Shown: piece by piece, positions 1 through 10,830 of the stretch
Layout: each line of letters opens with the position of its first letter
Numbering within the stretch: position 1 is the first letter of the stretch
From: Glycine soja
Lineage: Eukaryota > Streptophyta > Magnoliopsida > Fabales > Fabaceae
Assembly (NCBI RefSeq): GCF_004193775.1
Contig: NC_041002.1
Coordinates: forward strand, 5,815,261 to 5,879,260
Direction: 5' to 3'
Length of the DNA: 64,000 bases
The notes under the pieces: model-generated
Databases searched by the model: none
What the model saw: the letters and a program-made list of their open reading frames with translations, nothing else
What the model was told of the DNA's origin: nothing
Translations under genes and position numbers: made by a program

Positions 1-1250
1 TACCTCGATATTTCACTTGCATGTTCTTGCCATGTAGGTTGTTGTAGTTCTCTCAGCTAGATTCTGTGGATCATGCAGGTTTTGATGATGTGGAAAAGAA
101 TTCACTTGATAATGATTGTCATCATCAAAAAGGGAGAGAATGTGAATGTATGAATACATGATTTTGATGATGTTAAAGAATAATCAAACAATGTTGGTTT
201 CAAGATTACTTCAACAAACATTCAAAGGTTAAGCATTGCTTCAAGATTAATACAAGGTTACTTCAACAAACAAGCATTGCTTCAAGATTAATTCAAGATC
301 AAGCTTTTGCCTCAAAACAAAGTGTTTCCAAGAGATCAAGGCTCTGCTAATCGATTACCAGGTAGTGTAATCGATTACTAGATGACAATTTTGAAAAATC
401 AGTTTTTAGAAGGATTTTGAAATTTGAATTTAAAAGCTATAATTGATTACCATTGATATGTAATCGATTAGAAGCAACGACACTTCAGAAAACACTTTGA
501 AAAGTCATTACCCTTCAAAATATAATTGTGTAATCGATTACTAGTGAAGAATTTCAGAAAAAGCTTTTTGAAAAAACACATCTCTTCAAACCATTTTGAA
601 AATAAGGTACGAAGGGCCTATATATGTGTGTCTGACTTAGAAAAGTAATAAAGAGATATTCTAAGAGAACTTAATTGTCAAATGCTCTCTCAACAACTCT
701 TGGAAAAATACTTGCAAATCTATTGAGAATTCATCCAGGAACTTTAAATTGTATTATCATCTCTAAAAGAGAGAAATTCCTCTAGGAACTTCAATTTGTA
801 TCATCTACTCTAAAGGAGAGAAATCTTTCTATTCATCTCATAAAATCAGTTGTAATCAAGAGACTGTTTGTCTCTTGGATTGTGAGAATCTTGAACACAA
901 GAGTGAGGGATCCCAAGGTGTGTTCAAAGTCTGTAAAGGATTTACAGAGATAGTGAAAAATCTCAAGTGAGTTGCTTGAGGATTGGACGTAGGCACGGAA
1001 AGTGGCAAAACCAGTATAAATTGAGTTTGCATTTCTCTCTTCTCTTATCTTAGTTATTTTACTGCAATTTACTATGTGTTACACATTTAAAAGAATATTG
1101 TTAAATTGATTGCTTCTTCTTCTTCTTCTTCATTCTGAGCCTATCATATATCATTTAAAAGGGGGTTAAAATTTGTTAGTGAAAAATTTTGTAAGACTTA
1201 ATTCACCCCCCCCCCCCCCCTCTTAAGTTATTAAGGCCTCTTGTCCAACA
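1..1250 (+). mobile_element. 3' end of a SIRE/Maximus-lineage Copia retrotransposon, cut by the window edge
   Basis: Bases 1-140 are the last part of the internal region and end in the purine run AAAAGGGAGAGAA, which acts as the polypurine tract. The LTR follows at once, opening TGTGAATG at 141 and closing TTGTCCAACA at 1250. The rest of the element lies left of the window, so the duplicated target site cannot be checked; the outer copy would be GATTT at 1251-1255. Assignment to the SIRE lineage rests on the overall LTR style (GATGATG near the start, poly-C before GGCCTCTTGTCCAACA) and on its likeness to the solo LTR at 27745-29375. No envelope-like or pol sequence is in view. Confidence 0.8.
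141..1250 (+). repeat. SIRE-lineage LTR (1110 bp)
   Basis: The LTR has TG...CA ends. It holds several copies or near copies of the palindrome GTAATCGATTAC (347, 367, 439, 460, 530). A TATA-like box CTATATATG lies near 617-625, a TCT/CTT microsatellite near 1110-1130 and a C-run at 1206-1220. U3, R and U5 should be ordered around the TATA box, so most of the palindromes lie in U3, upstream of the start site. Confidence 0.78.
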
Positions 1251-1519
1251 GATTTCGGAGTGAGAAATAAAGGCGTTGTTAAAATCAAACAATGCAATAA
1301 TTCTAATTTTTTTTTACAAAAGAAAAAAGTTGGTCACTAATATCTCATAGTATTTCTAAAACCTATTAGTTTTTCGTGTTGGGATAATTGATATAACCAC
1401 CTAATAAAGTTCTTGTGTCAATTACAAAAGAGATTCATATAAAAACATTAAGACATCACTCTTAACACTAACTAGTATTCACAAAAATTTACTCTCTTTG
1501 ATTATGTGCTCTAAAACCC
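1251..1519. other. Intergenic, nothing recognised
   Basis: AT-rich sequence to the right of the SIRE-lineage LTR. No open frame, RNA gene or element terminus was recognised. Confidence 0.5.
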
Positions 1520-2045
1520 AATTATGGTACATATAGTAAAATAATGTCAATCATAAGAAAATGTACAAAACTTAATAAAAATCAACACTTGACCTAATGA
1601 ATCCAATGTCACAAAACTCAGCTAAAAGAGTAAAAAACAATCATTAAAATAACACGGGAAGGCTAATACAAAAACTGTAAGTGATTCTTGTTTATAAAGG
1701 ATCTTCAATAAAGAGAAAAACTTAAAGCATATAAAGACTTGACTTCAACAACAACTTACCTAAAGTTCATCAAAGGTGATAGACCATTGTAAGTAAGTTA
1801 AGCAAACAAGCATTAGTGGCTTGACGCGTATGGAGATAGTTTAATTTGGTCCTTTCCAAGAAGAAGACTTATTGAAATGAAATGTTCAATGGAAAATCTT
1901 GATGACTATTCATTAATTTACTTGTTATTTTTACACTTTTAGATGAGTTTTGCGACATTGAGCTTCACTAGCCCAAGTGTTTATTTTTATAAATTTTCGT
2001 ACATTTTCTCATGATTGACACTGTTTTACTGTACATGCCATAATG
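1520..2045. repeat. Long inverted repeat (about 120-bp arms)
   Basis: The left arm (about 1520-1640) and the reverse complement of the right arm (about 1924-2045) align through most of their length. Both read ATTATGG, then ...TGTCAATCAT.AGAAAATGTAC, then ...AACACTTG, and both end near TAAAA. The spacer is about 280 bp and not repeated. It could be a foldback element or the relic of an inverted duplication. Clean terminal repeats with a target-site duplication were not seen. Confidence 0.6.
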
Positions 2046-3960
2046 TTTTACACAGAGTTTCAATTTAGATCATTTTAGTCTTTTTTGAAAGCTAACGAGG
2101 AGTTATACAATTTTGTCTCTCATTGACTAAGTTTAATTTGGGACGTTTTAGGGATTAAAATGGAGCTCCAATGTGGCTTCCTTCCACTTAAAATTTTCAG
2201 CTTTAATAGTTTGGGCCTTGTAATTAATGACCCAATTACACTTTTTATTGGACTTTTACAAAGTGGACTTTATCAAAGGAGTTTTGAAAATATCATTAAA
2301 TATTTAGCATTGATTATTGAGATTTATAATTAATATGATTAGAATATATTTTTATCTTATCTTTGGATTTGTTTTCTATATTAAGATGATGATCTTATAT
2401 TAATGTTTAATTTGTTTTCTCTATTAGAATTATGATTTTTAATGTATCTAATCTTATCTTTAGAATGAATATCTATTGAGGATTTATTTTCTATTAATTT
2501 TTTTAAAACTCCCGGTAAATAGGGAGCCATGCAATAGAGAATTTTGGGGTGGAGAATTTAGTATTTTGCTTAAGGATTTCCATCATATTTTGTCTTCTTT
2601 TTCCTTACAATTTTCTACTTTGAAGCTCTATGAAGATCTTCATGAAAAACTAGATTCGTTTTTCAATCCAAGGGTCCCAAAACCTATGATAAAATTGAGT
2701 TTCTCTATGCCTAATTTCCAAATTCGTAGCCTACTTCTTCCCTTTTTCTATTTTCTAGTTTTTTGGGGTCAATGGATTATTATGATTAGATTTACAGAAT
2801 TAAATTCAGAATAAGAATACGATTGGTTAATCCTACGGTGATCAATTTATAACGTTGATTGCTTGAATTCGGGTAAATTAGGTAATTTGATTTTTTTTTT
2901 TAATAATATGAGATGATTATCTCATAACTCGTAAGTGGATTGCATAATTTTGATTTTGTTCTATAATTTTGGAACCATGATGATTTAACAGAAAGCTTTG
3001 GTACTTGCATTGATTTTATTTTTAGTTTATAATTAAGCTTTGTGGTTTGGTTTTGATTAATTCTGCAATCAACAAATTTTCTCCCATCTATTCGAATTAA
3101 TTACAAGTATGTGTTGAATTATGTCTCTGGAAGAATACCTAAAGTTGGGTCCTCTTTCGCAAAGTTATAGGAGATGCTAATAGCTTTTGATGATAACCTC
3201 TACACTGCTGTCAATCACCAACAGCACATTATCAACAACACAACAAGTAATGTAATGTAATATTACACTTTATTCAAGAAAATTCACTTCTTGGTCTGAC
3301 TTGAACATTTTCTTAACATATTAATCACAATTTAGAACTCAAACTAATATGACAATAGTCAAGATAAAAAGGAAGGACAACCTTAGCATTAGCCATCGCT
3401 ATTTTACAAGCCAAAAGCTCCTTCGCAAAATTAGAAACTTCTTCAAAAGTGGATTACTTCTTCAGCTAAACATATTACTAACCACACAAGTAGTTATGCA
3501 TTATGTAGATATTAACTGAAATCATGGTGTACAGGACCAACTAATAATTTCTTTCAAGGGAGGCAAAATTCTCTCTCAAAACATGGTTGCATACCCATTA
3601 ATTGAACTTCAAATTGCTAATTAAGCCGGCACAATTTCACATTAGTCGATCTATGTGTTTAATGATAAAGTTTTTCTTGCATTAGCATTTAAAAAGATTG
3701 ATAAAAAAAATATAAAATTTAGGAGGATAAAATTATCTCAGAGAAAACAGTTTAAAATGGAAAAAAAGAACCGAAGCGAAGCAGAAAGGAAGAAGGTTAA
3801 GGTCAGAAATGAAAGGTTGGATTGGGAGGTTATTTGACTAACAAGAAGTAGGAAGTAGGAAGGAGAAGTTGAATAGTGGTATTGAGGAGGGGATTGACAG
3901 AAAAGGCAAAAGATGAAAGTAGCTGATGTGGAATGAAAAAGGGGTGTGGGACATAGAGCC
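2046..3960. other. Intergenic; possible LTR relic near 2100-2870
   Basis: The stretch holds a GGTAAATAGGGAGCC block near 2514 that resembles the TATA/leader region of an old LTR, but no paired LTR, PBS or TSD could be placed. The 112-codon frame at 2476-2814 has no recognisable domain and is not called. From 3720 to 3910 the DNA is purine-rich. The last part of the stretch is presumably the distal promoter of the DOF gene. Confidence 0.35.
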
Positions 3961-3966
3961 ACTATC

Positions 3967-3974
3967 TTTATAAG
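3967..3974 (+). promoter_or_regulatory. Candidate TATA box of the CDF-type gene
   Basis: TTTATAAG is followed by the G-box-like core AACGTGGG. A start about 30 bases downstream, near 4000, would give a leader of roughly 390 bases rich in CT and GA runs. This is position-based inference only. Confidence 0.4.
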
Positions 3975-4013
3975 TAACGTGGGGGAATCCAACCGCACAC
4001 AAAGATCTCATAG

Positions 4014-4031
4014 GCCACAAGAACTTGTGGC
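4014..4031. promoter_or_regulatory. Perfect 8-bp inverted repeat in the CDF leader/promoter
   Basis: GCCACAAG, two bases AA, then CTTGTGGC. It lies about 45 bp after the candidate TATA box and about 360 bp before the start codon. It could be a dimer binding site in DNA or a small hairpin in the leader. Confidence 0.4.
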
Positions 4032-4171
4032 TCACAATATTTCCCCTTTGCTGAAGTGGCATTCCATTCCAACCTTAGTTAATAAACCAGTTCACACCAC
4101 AACACAATCTTCCCCCTCTCTCTTTTTCCTTTTCTCCACTATTCACTATCCATTATTTTTCGTTGCACACG

Positions 4172-4183
4172 ATGATCAAGTAA
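4172..4183 (+). other. Minimal upstream ORF in the CDF leader
   Basis: ATG ATC AAG TAA is the only ATG I noticed between the candidate start site and the main ATG. A three-codon uORF may slightly reduce translation. It counts only if the leader is unspliced here. Confidence 0.3.
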
Positions 4184-4393
4184 TCACATAGAGCAAAGAA
4201 ACAAAACAAAAACAACACTGCTACCTACACCTACAACATCTTTATACGTGTGTTTGTATTTTTCCTCAATTTTTGTTTTCAAGAAAGAGAAAGAGCCTGA
4301 GCCAAAATAGAGAAGAGAGAGAAACAAAAAACGATAGAACAATTTCTGAGTGGTTAGTTTAGTTACAAACTTACAATATAACAACACAGGAGA

Positions 4394-6263
4394 ATGTCTG
4401 AGGTTGTTATTAAAGACTCTGCCATAAAGCTGTTTGGTAGAACAATTTCTCTGCCCCGCAACACCAAAAACGAGGTTTCTCCTGATGAACCTGCTCCTCC
4501 TGAAGATTCATCTTCATCTTTTCCACGTGAAGTGAGCTCCACAACGGAATATGATGCTGGGGATAAGGTATGAGCCATGATGGTGTATATTAGAAGCTTG
4601 AGTTTGAAATATGAAAAGGAATATATGTGTGTGTGTGTGTGTATTATGGACCTATCTAACTAGAACTAGTGTGTTTTGAAAATTTAAGAGTGACCCTTTT
4701 TTCAAAAGCTCCTAATTGTTGATGGGTTCACTCAAGTTTTTCATCTTTTTGGTTCCTTGTTATGGGGTCAATTGAGGCTCACTGCAATTTCCCATGGCTG
4801 TTTTTTGAGAACCTTTTTGTTTGAAAAAAGTACACAAAGTGTTTTGCATGATCACAGATGGTTCATGAAATTATTTACTTTTTTTTTTCCTTTTTCATTA
4901 AATTCTATTTAATATTTTCTTAAGTGGTGGCCACAAGTCATTGTGGGGCACTGTCAGTGAAACTGGATCCAGTTCATTCCCAGAATTTAATCTTAAGAAT
5001 AACGAATAATATCGTGTGGTTGGACTTGGTTTGGTTTTTGTCCATGTTATCGGTGAATCAATATTTTTTTTTCTTTAGACTTTAGTAATCCAAATTCCTA
5101 AGAGCTCAATTTATTCATATTTGAAAAGTTTGATCCTAATAAACTGGTTTGATGTGCAACTTCGAGTTTATTTCTTATTGGATCTCTTGCAGCACCCATG
5201 AAGTTCTGTAACCATTTTGGATATGTGATTTGAAGATTTCTTATTGAATTTCTGGCTCTACCAAACCATAATTGCTTTTCACGCGTTGGACTTCTATTGG
5301 ATCTAATTTTATTTTAGTTTGACACTGTCCACATTCAATTGCTTATTCTGTTTCCAAACACTTGTCGCACGGAGGAATTCTCTATAGAAGAATATTTTTG
5401 TTGTATTAACTATTGAACTATTTAATACTCTTTAATTTCTTACCTAGACCTTTTAATAAGGGGTTGGAGAAATTTTTTTAAAAGAAAAACAAAATTCTTC
5501 CATTCAATGTTGTTTTTAGGTCTAACAGTTATTTTGTGGAATTAATTTGCTTTTCACTTTGAATTCTCCTGAACTTCAAGAAATACCACTCTGTATCCTT
5601 TATTCAGAAATGAAGGGAGATTTTCACGATGAAGTGTTATAATATTCCATTGATTATCTACTCTGTACTTTCACATAACACCCTCATTTATCAAGCAAAG
5701 GTCGTATTTAAGTAATTAAAACCTGATTAACAAGGAAGTATTATAATCATATATCTGGCCTCTGTTTTCTCCCCTGTTTTTCTACTTTGCGCTTCATATT
5801 ACCAATAGAAAGCGTATGTGTGAATCCTAATCACTACAAATTGCAAAAATGCTTTTTGTTGCAAAACCAACATAAAACATAATTTAATATCGAAAATAAT
5901 TACCGTTTAAAGTTTCTCCTGTTTATTTATTTATGTCATAACAAACAAATCGATTACTACGGTCAATTTATGAACATTCAAAGCTATATTTTTTCTCCTT
6001 GATTGATATGAAATAAATCAATATAAATTTAGTTTTTCACATTTTGATTTTTGCCATTTCCCATTTTTTGTTAGTTATACAGAGAATGACCGACTTATTT
6101 CAAAACACGTGAGTACACATATTTTTACACCACCAACTAATCAAAAATCATTCTACATACAACCTTTAAACAATCTTACTAGCATCATAATTTATAGGGC
6201 AGTACTAGTTGGACACCCAATTATTTTAGACACCCCATTAGCATTTGACACCCAATTACTAGC

Positions 6264-6316
<53 letters not shown>

Positions 6317-7738
6317 TTTTTTCTATTATTTTTTCTCTTTCAAGATGTATATTAATATATGGGGTGTCCTTTAACATTTTCCTAATTTATAATTGCATCA
6401 CAGCATGAAAAATCTTTATAATATAAGTAAATTATAAGCTTGTCTTATCAAATTACTGATTATGAATCTCAGAAACCATCAAGGAAAGAACTCACCTCAA
6501 CACAAGAAGACGTGGAGGCCTCACACCAAACCCTAGAGGAAACAAAATCTCCGACATCATCATCATGCAATCTCGAGAACCCCAAGACCCCCTCAACAGA
6601 AAGAGAAACTTCCATTCTGAAATCCTTCAAAAACGGACACCAAAGCGACACAACAACAACATGCCCATCACAGGACAAAACTCCAAAGAAACCAGACAAG
6701 GTGCTTCCATGCCCTCGATGCAACAGCATGGACACCAAGTTCTGCTACTACAACAACTACAACGTCAACCAACCGCGCCACTTCTGCAAGCATTGCCAGA
6801 GATATTGGACCGCCGGAGGAACCATGAGGAACGTGCCAGTCGGTGCCGGCCGCCGCAAGAACAAGAACACTCCCTCTGTGTCGCATTTTCGCCAAATCAT
6901 GGTGCCTGAGGGCCTTCAGAACGGATCATTGCACGGCGCTGTGTTGACCTTTGGATCAGATTCTCCTCTATGTGATTCCATGGCTTCTGTATTGAGCCTT
7001 GCTGAGAAAACAACACAAAATGGTGTCCTAAATGGTTTCCATTCACCTAATACTAATACTATTACTAGTAATAAAGGGGATGAATATTATGATACTGTTA
7101 TGGGTTCAACTTTGAGTGAAAAGAGACACAATGCAACTACTAGTACTAACTCACATGAAAAATCATTGGATAATCATAAGAGTTATCATCATCAAGGTTT
7201 CACTCCTCAATTGTGCTTCCCAGGTTCTTCTTCTTCTTCTCCTTGGCCTTATCCATGGAACCCTACAAAGACTCCTTCAGCTTTTTGCAACCCTGTGCCA
7301 TTCTACACTACACAAGCATTCTGGGGTTGCATGCCACCACCCTCTTGGAGTGTAAATTACCAATCTGCCCCTAGTTCTGGCCCAAATTCCCCTACCTTAG
7401 GGAAACACTCAAGAGATGGGGATATCTTGTTTCAAAAACCTAGCACAGACATGGCAGAAAATAACAACAACAACAACACCGTGTTGATACCAAAGACACT
7501 GAGAATTGATGACCCTACTGAAGCTGCAAAGAGCTCCATATGGTCAACACTGGGGATCAAGAATGAGAAGGGAAACTCCCTCAATGGAGGAGGGCTTTTC
7601 AAGGCATTTGCATCAAAGGGTAGTAGTGATGAGAAGAAGAATAACCATGTGATGATGGTTGAAGCATCCCTATCCCCGGTGTTGCAAGCCAACCCAGCAG
7701 CTTTGTCAAGGTCCCTTGTCTTCCATGAGAGGACATAA
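4394..7738 (+). CDS. CYCLING DOF FACTOR-type transcription factor, two exons
   Basis: Exon 1 is 4394-4567 and exon 2 is 6473-7738. The donor is AAG|GTATGA and the acceptor TCTCAG|AAA, with the join in phase 0, giving 479 residues. Residues near 11-18 read IKLFGRTI, the CDF N-terminal motif linked in CDF1 to TOPLESS recruitment. The single DOF zinc finger spans about 136-188, with Cys138, Cys141, Cys163 and Cys166 as ligands. Residues about 398-421 ([18 protein letters not shown] and what follows) and the end near 460-479 match the C-terminal blocks through which CDF proteins are bound by FKF1 and GIGANTEA. Known CDFs are nuclear DOF repressors that bind AAAG sites in CONSTANS and FT promoters and are degraded in the afternoon; this role is inferred by family. 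The acceptor at 6471-6472 is preferred because upstream AGs lead to in-frame stops. The 1905-bp intron holds a small element with a TA microsatellite. Confidence 0.93.
4626..4642. repeat. TG microsatellite in the CDF intron
   Basis: A run of TG dinucleotides just inside the first intron, about 60 bp after the donor site. Confidence 0.85.
6205..6385. mobile_element. Possible MITE with a TA-repeat core in the CDF intron
   Basis: The left side carries GTTGGACACCCAA and GACACCCC; the right side carries GGGGTGTCCTTTAAC in opposite sense. The middle is a TA microsatellite at 6265-6312. This layout suits a small terminal-inverted-repeat element, but exact ends and target-site duplication are not clear. 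It ends about 90 bp before the splice acceptor. Confidence 0.4.
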
Positions 7739-8763
7739 TAATTGGGAATTGTTGCAATGATCTGACCTAGCTTCATCCTACATAGTAGACCATGCAAGAA
7801 CTTCCAACTATTATAATTAACCTTGTTCTGGGGTGGTGAGTGGTGACATGTTTTTTGCTTTTCTCCATGAGAACTTGTATTATTGACCAACCTTTCTGCA
7901 AGATTTGTAGGACAGGAGAGTTATATATACACATATAGTATAGTTTCCATCTTGAGCCTGTCAGAGTGAACAGGTTTTTTTTCAGATTTAGAAGACTTGT
8001 TGAGTAAATATCTTTGATGTACATATATATATATAAGGGACAGCATGAATAACAAGGAGAAATGACAATGGAAAGCAGATTCTTGGACTAAAATCCAATG
8101 GTTTTAAGGGTCTTCATCAAAAGCCTGTTTTGTTGTTGCTTCTTCTTTTGTATTGTTTTTTATTTTGAATTTTGAGATTCTCTGCATTAATATAGTAATT
8201 TTAGATCCAAAAGATTGTGACACACTCACATTTATTTCAGTGTGTTTTTTACTGTGTTAGGTCAGTTTCCGCAAGTTATTATTGGACTTGGAATACTAAA
8301 TTACTAATGTTTGTTTATTTACATGCTGTTACTGTGTTACATCCTCGGAATAACTTTGACTTTTTAATTTGTCATTATCTTATTTTACGCACTTTAAATA
8401 TATTGTTTTCCCAACTCAGACAAATTTAAAATATCTTGTATCTGCACCAAGCAATAATGGGTATGCAATGTAGAAATCCATGATGTGCCAAAGCGATAAA
8501 GCACTGATGTGACCTTCGCAGAGAGGAGTCAAACAGCATTTTCTTTCTGGTGGCCAAGGACTAAAGACTATCGATCACTTACAAAAAGTTGATAACTACC
8601 GATGAAAACTTAATGATTTAAATTTATAAAAATCTTTAAAATAATTATTTACACTTTAAAAAAGTATTCACACTATCATCTAACACAGACAAATTCTTGC
8701 ATCTAACAATCTAAAATACAATGTCATGTTTTTTTTTGGTAAATAAAGGTCATGTTTTTTTTT
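7739..8763. other. 3' region of the CDF gene, then intergenic
   Basis: The first several hundred bases are T-rich and presumably contain the 3' UTR and poly(A) sites; no single site can be fixed by eye. At 8723-8763 a 26-bp unit, GTCATG plus a T-run plus GGTAAATAAAG, is partly duplicated. The second T-run, at 8755-8763, is the A-tail of the LINE described next. Confidence 0.4.
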
Positions 8764-9079
8764 ATGCCTGGGAAAAGAACTAACAAAACAGGAAAAAGAA
8801 AAAACTAACTAACCCTAAGATACAAGATTCCTATGGAGTCGGCTAATAAAGTACAACTAAGATGGGGATGACACGAGTGCCATATCCTAAAAGCATTTGA
8901 TGAGGAGGCACCAAACTTTGCAATTCTATTTCCTTCCCTTAAGGCGTCAGTGAAGGAAACATCCCATTGGGAAGAGAGCATGTTCTAGAGGTTGGTGATC
9001 AAAGGAGGAAGAGGATGATAAGAGTTAGAAACACCCTCTTTAATCATGTGAAGAGCAAGAGTAGAGTCCGATGCACACA

Positions 9080-9304
9080 CTATATTATGATGGCCACTTG
9101 TAAACCTTTCTGGATAGCAACCAGCTTTGCATTGATGTTATTCATAAAACCATACAAACTTGAGAAATCCCGAATCCAATGGCCATGCTCATTGCGGAGG
9201 ATTCCACCATAACCTGATAAACCCGAATTTCCGAAAGAGCTACCGTCAGTGTTGATCTTGATATAGTTATTGGGTGGTGGGAACCACCTAATAACTCTCC
9301 CCAT
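9080..9304 (-). pseudogene. LINE RNase H domain remnant
   Basis: A 74-codon open stretch reads WFPPPNNYIKINTDGSS near its start, then GYGGILRNEHGHWI, the signature of the RVT_3 RNase H fold with the first catalytic Asp in NTDGSS. The next part, below 9080, continues in broken frame with an SDSTLAL block and then a FTDALREGN-like tail, as in plant LINEs. It degrades RNA in RNA/DNA hybrids when intact; here it is a relic. Confidence 0.75.
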
Positions 9305-9439
9305 GTGGTTAGAAGAAGAGAAACCCCTACTTGAATGTTGTCTAGAACTAGCTTCTGAATTTGGCGATTGATGACGCGAACAAGTTATCCAAAGGACTCT
9401 CTTATAATCACGCGAACAAGTTATTCAAAGGACTCTCAA

Positions 9440-9829
9440 TATTTAGAATGTGAGTTTAGGTCTAACTTAATCTCAAAAGCTAGCTCTTAAGGATGAGAGT
9501 TGTCCTTCACTTATATACTTTAACTTGGTTTTATCTTTAGCCCATGTAAAACTTGGGTTTTTCCCAATACACTCCCTCACGCCCAACAATTCTTGAGCTT
9601 GGTGCGTGGATAATGTTGCGAGTCACTTTAACATATAACATGATGGATGATCCTTTGAATTAATCTTAGATATGTTCCGATACCATATTAGAATCTTTAA
9701 AATGTAAGTTTAGGTCTAACTCAATTCCAAAAGATAACTCAAAGGGTGAGGGTTGTTGCTCACTTTTATATATATATTTTAACTTGGTTTTATCTTTAGC
9801 CGATGTAAGACTTGAATTTTTTCCAATAG
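9440..9829 (-). mobile_element. TRIM-type miniature LTR retroelement inserted in the LINE
   Basis: Two direct repeats of about 133-144 bp (9440-9572 and 9686-9829) share GTAAGTTTAGGTCTAACT-like, TTAACTTGGTTTTATCTTTAG and TTCCCAATA-like blocks. They flank about 113 bp with no coding. Beside the right copy the plus strand reads GTTCCGATACCA, whose complement is a TGGTATCGGAAC primer site (initiator tRNA-Met type). Beside the left copy CTCCCTCACGCCC is the complement of a purine tract. So the element points left. A clear target-site duplication was not found. Confidence 0.65.
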
Positions 9830-10468
9830 ATCCTCCACGTGACTTTATAACCAGGAATCAACATCATTTGAGGTCTCATCATCTAGAAAATTATATTGCA
9901 ACAAATTCCAAACAGGTTTTGCAGCATTCCCTCAATAAGGGAAAGATAGTCTTGTTAGCTACACCACATCTAGGACATGAGCTGTCAAAAGAAACAAACC
10001 TGCGACATAAAAACATGTTAGTAGGGAGGCTATTATGGCTAGCCACTCATAGAAAATGTTTGATTTTCTCTTGAAGGTTTAGATGCCAAACCCATGAACC
10101 AACATCCATCAAGGTGTTACAAGAAAAACAAGATTGATCCACTTGTATGCGGTTTTGGAAGAATAACAACCATCCATTGACGCGTCCCAAATAATGATAT
10201 CATTCAGATCCGAGTTCATGAAGACACTGGTGATGAGGCTCTTAATACTCAAAGTCAGAGGTGTGGAGAAAAAGGTTCCAATGTCAAGTGTCATTGATGA
10301 AAACATCCTTGAGCTACAATTGAGTATATAAGAGATGGACATAGTCCACTAAGTTGCAAATGGGGCCATTGGAACACCAGATATCGTATCAAACAGAAAT
10401 TGCACCCTCCCCTACTCGAAATTTGAAACCTGGTTGAAGAAAAGTTGTTGCTTTGGCAATGGAGGCCT

Positions 10469-10830
10469 AGGTATTACATATTTGACTTTTAGCAATATTT
10501 TTTTTGTCTAATACTTAAAAAAAATATTATTAAAAGTCTTTGGTCACATTCAAAAAATATTGTTAAATTATGAATGAAAATTATTGATATGTTTTTGCGA
10601 TATTTTATCAAATGTTGTATATAGTCCATGTTGCTAAAGCCTAAAAATATCACAAATAGGCTTTAATAACATAAGTTATATACAACATTTGATAAATGTT
10701 GTAAAAACATATGAATAATATTTATTTATAATTTTGCGACATTTTTTGAATGTCATCAAAAGTGTTAGTAACATTTTTATTAAGTGTTAGATAAAAAAAA
10801 AATTTGCTAAAAATTACATTTGTAGTAGTG
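10469..10830. mobile_element. Foldback element with a CACTA-like terminus, inserted in the LINE
   Basis: About 362 bp fold into one long imperfect hairpin centred near 10645. The right end is ...ATTTGTAGTAGTG, the complement of CACTACTACAAAT; the left end is a diverged version reading TATTACATATTT. Both arms share TTTTAGCAA, GTCTAATACTTAA-like, ACATTCAAAAAAT and ACATTTGATAA-like blocks. CACTA superfamily membership is inferred from the right terminus. A 3-bp target duplication is not obvious. Confidence 0.6.

Noticed and set aside
2476..2814. 112-codon plus-strand frame with a hydrophobic end
   Set aside because: No domain, promoter or splice support, and it lies in a stretch that looks like an old LTR leader.
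6109..6315. 68-codon frame ending in repeated Tyr-Ile
   Set aside because: The end is a translated TA microsatellite within the CDF intron.
7432..7890. 152-codon minus-strand frame opposite the CDF exon
   Set aside because: It is a shadow of the real plus-strand coding exon with no recognisable domain.
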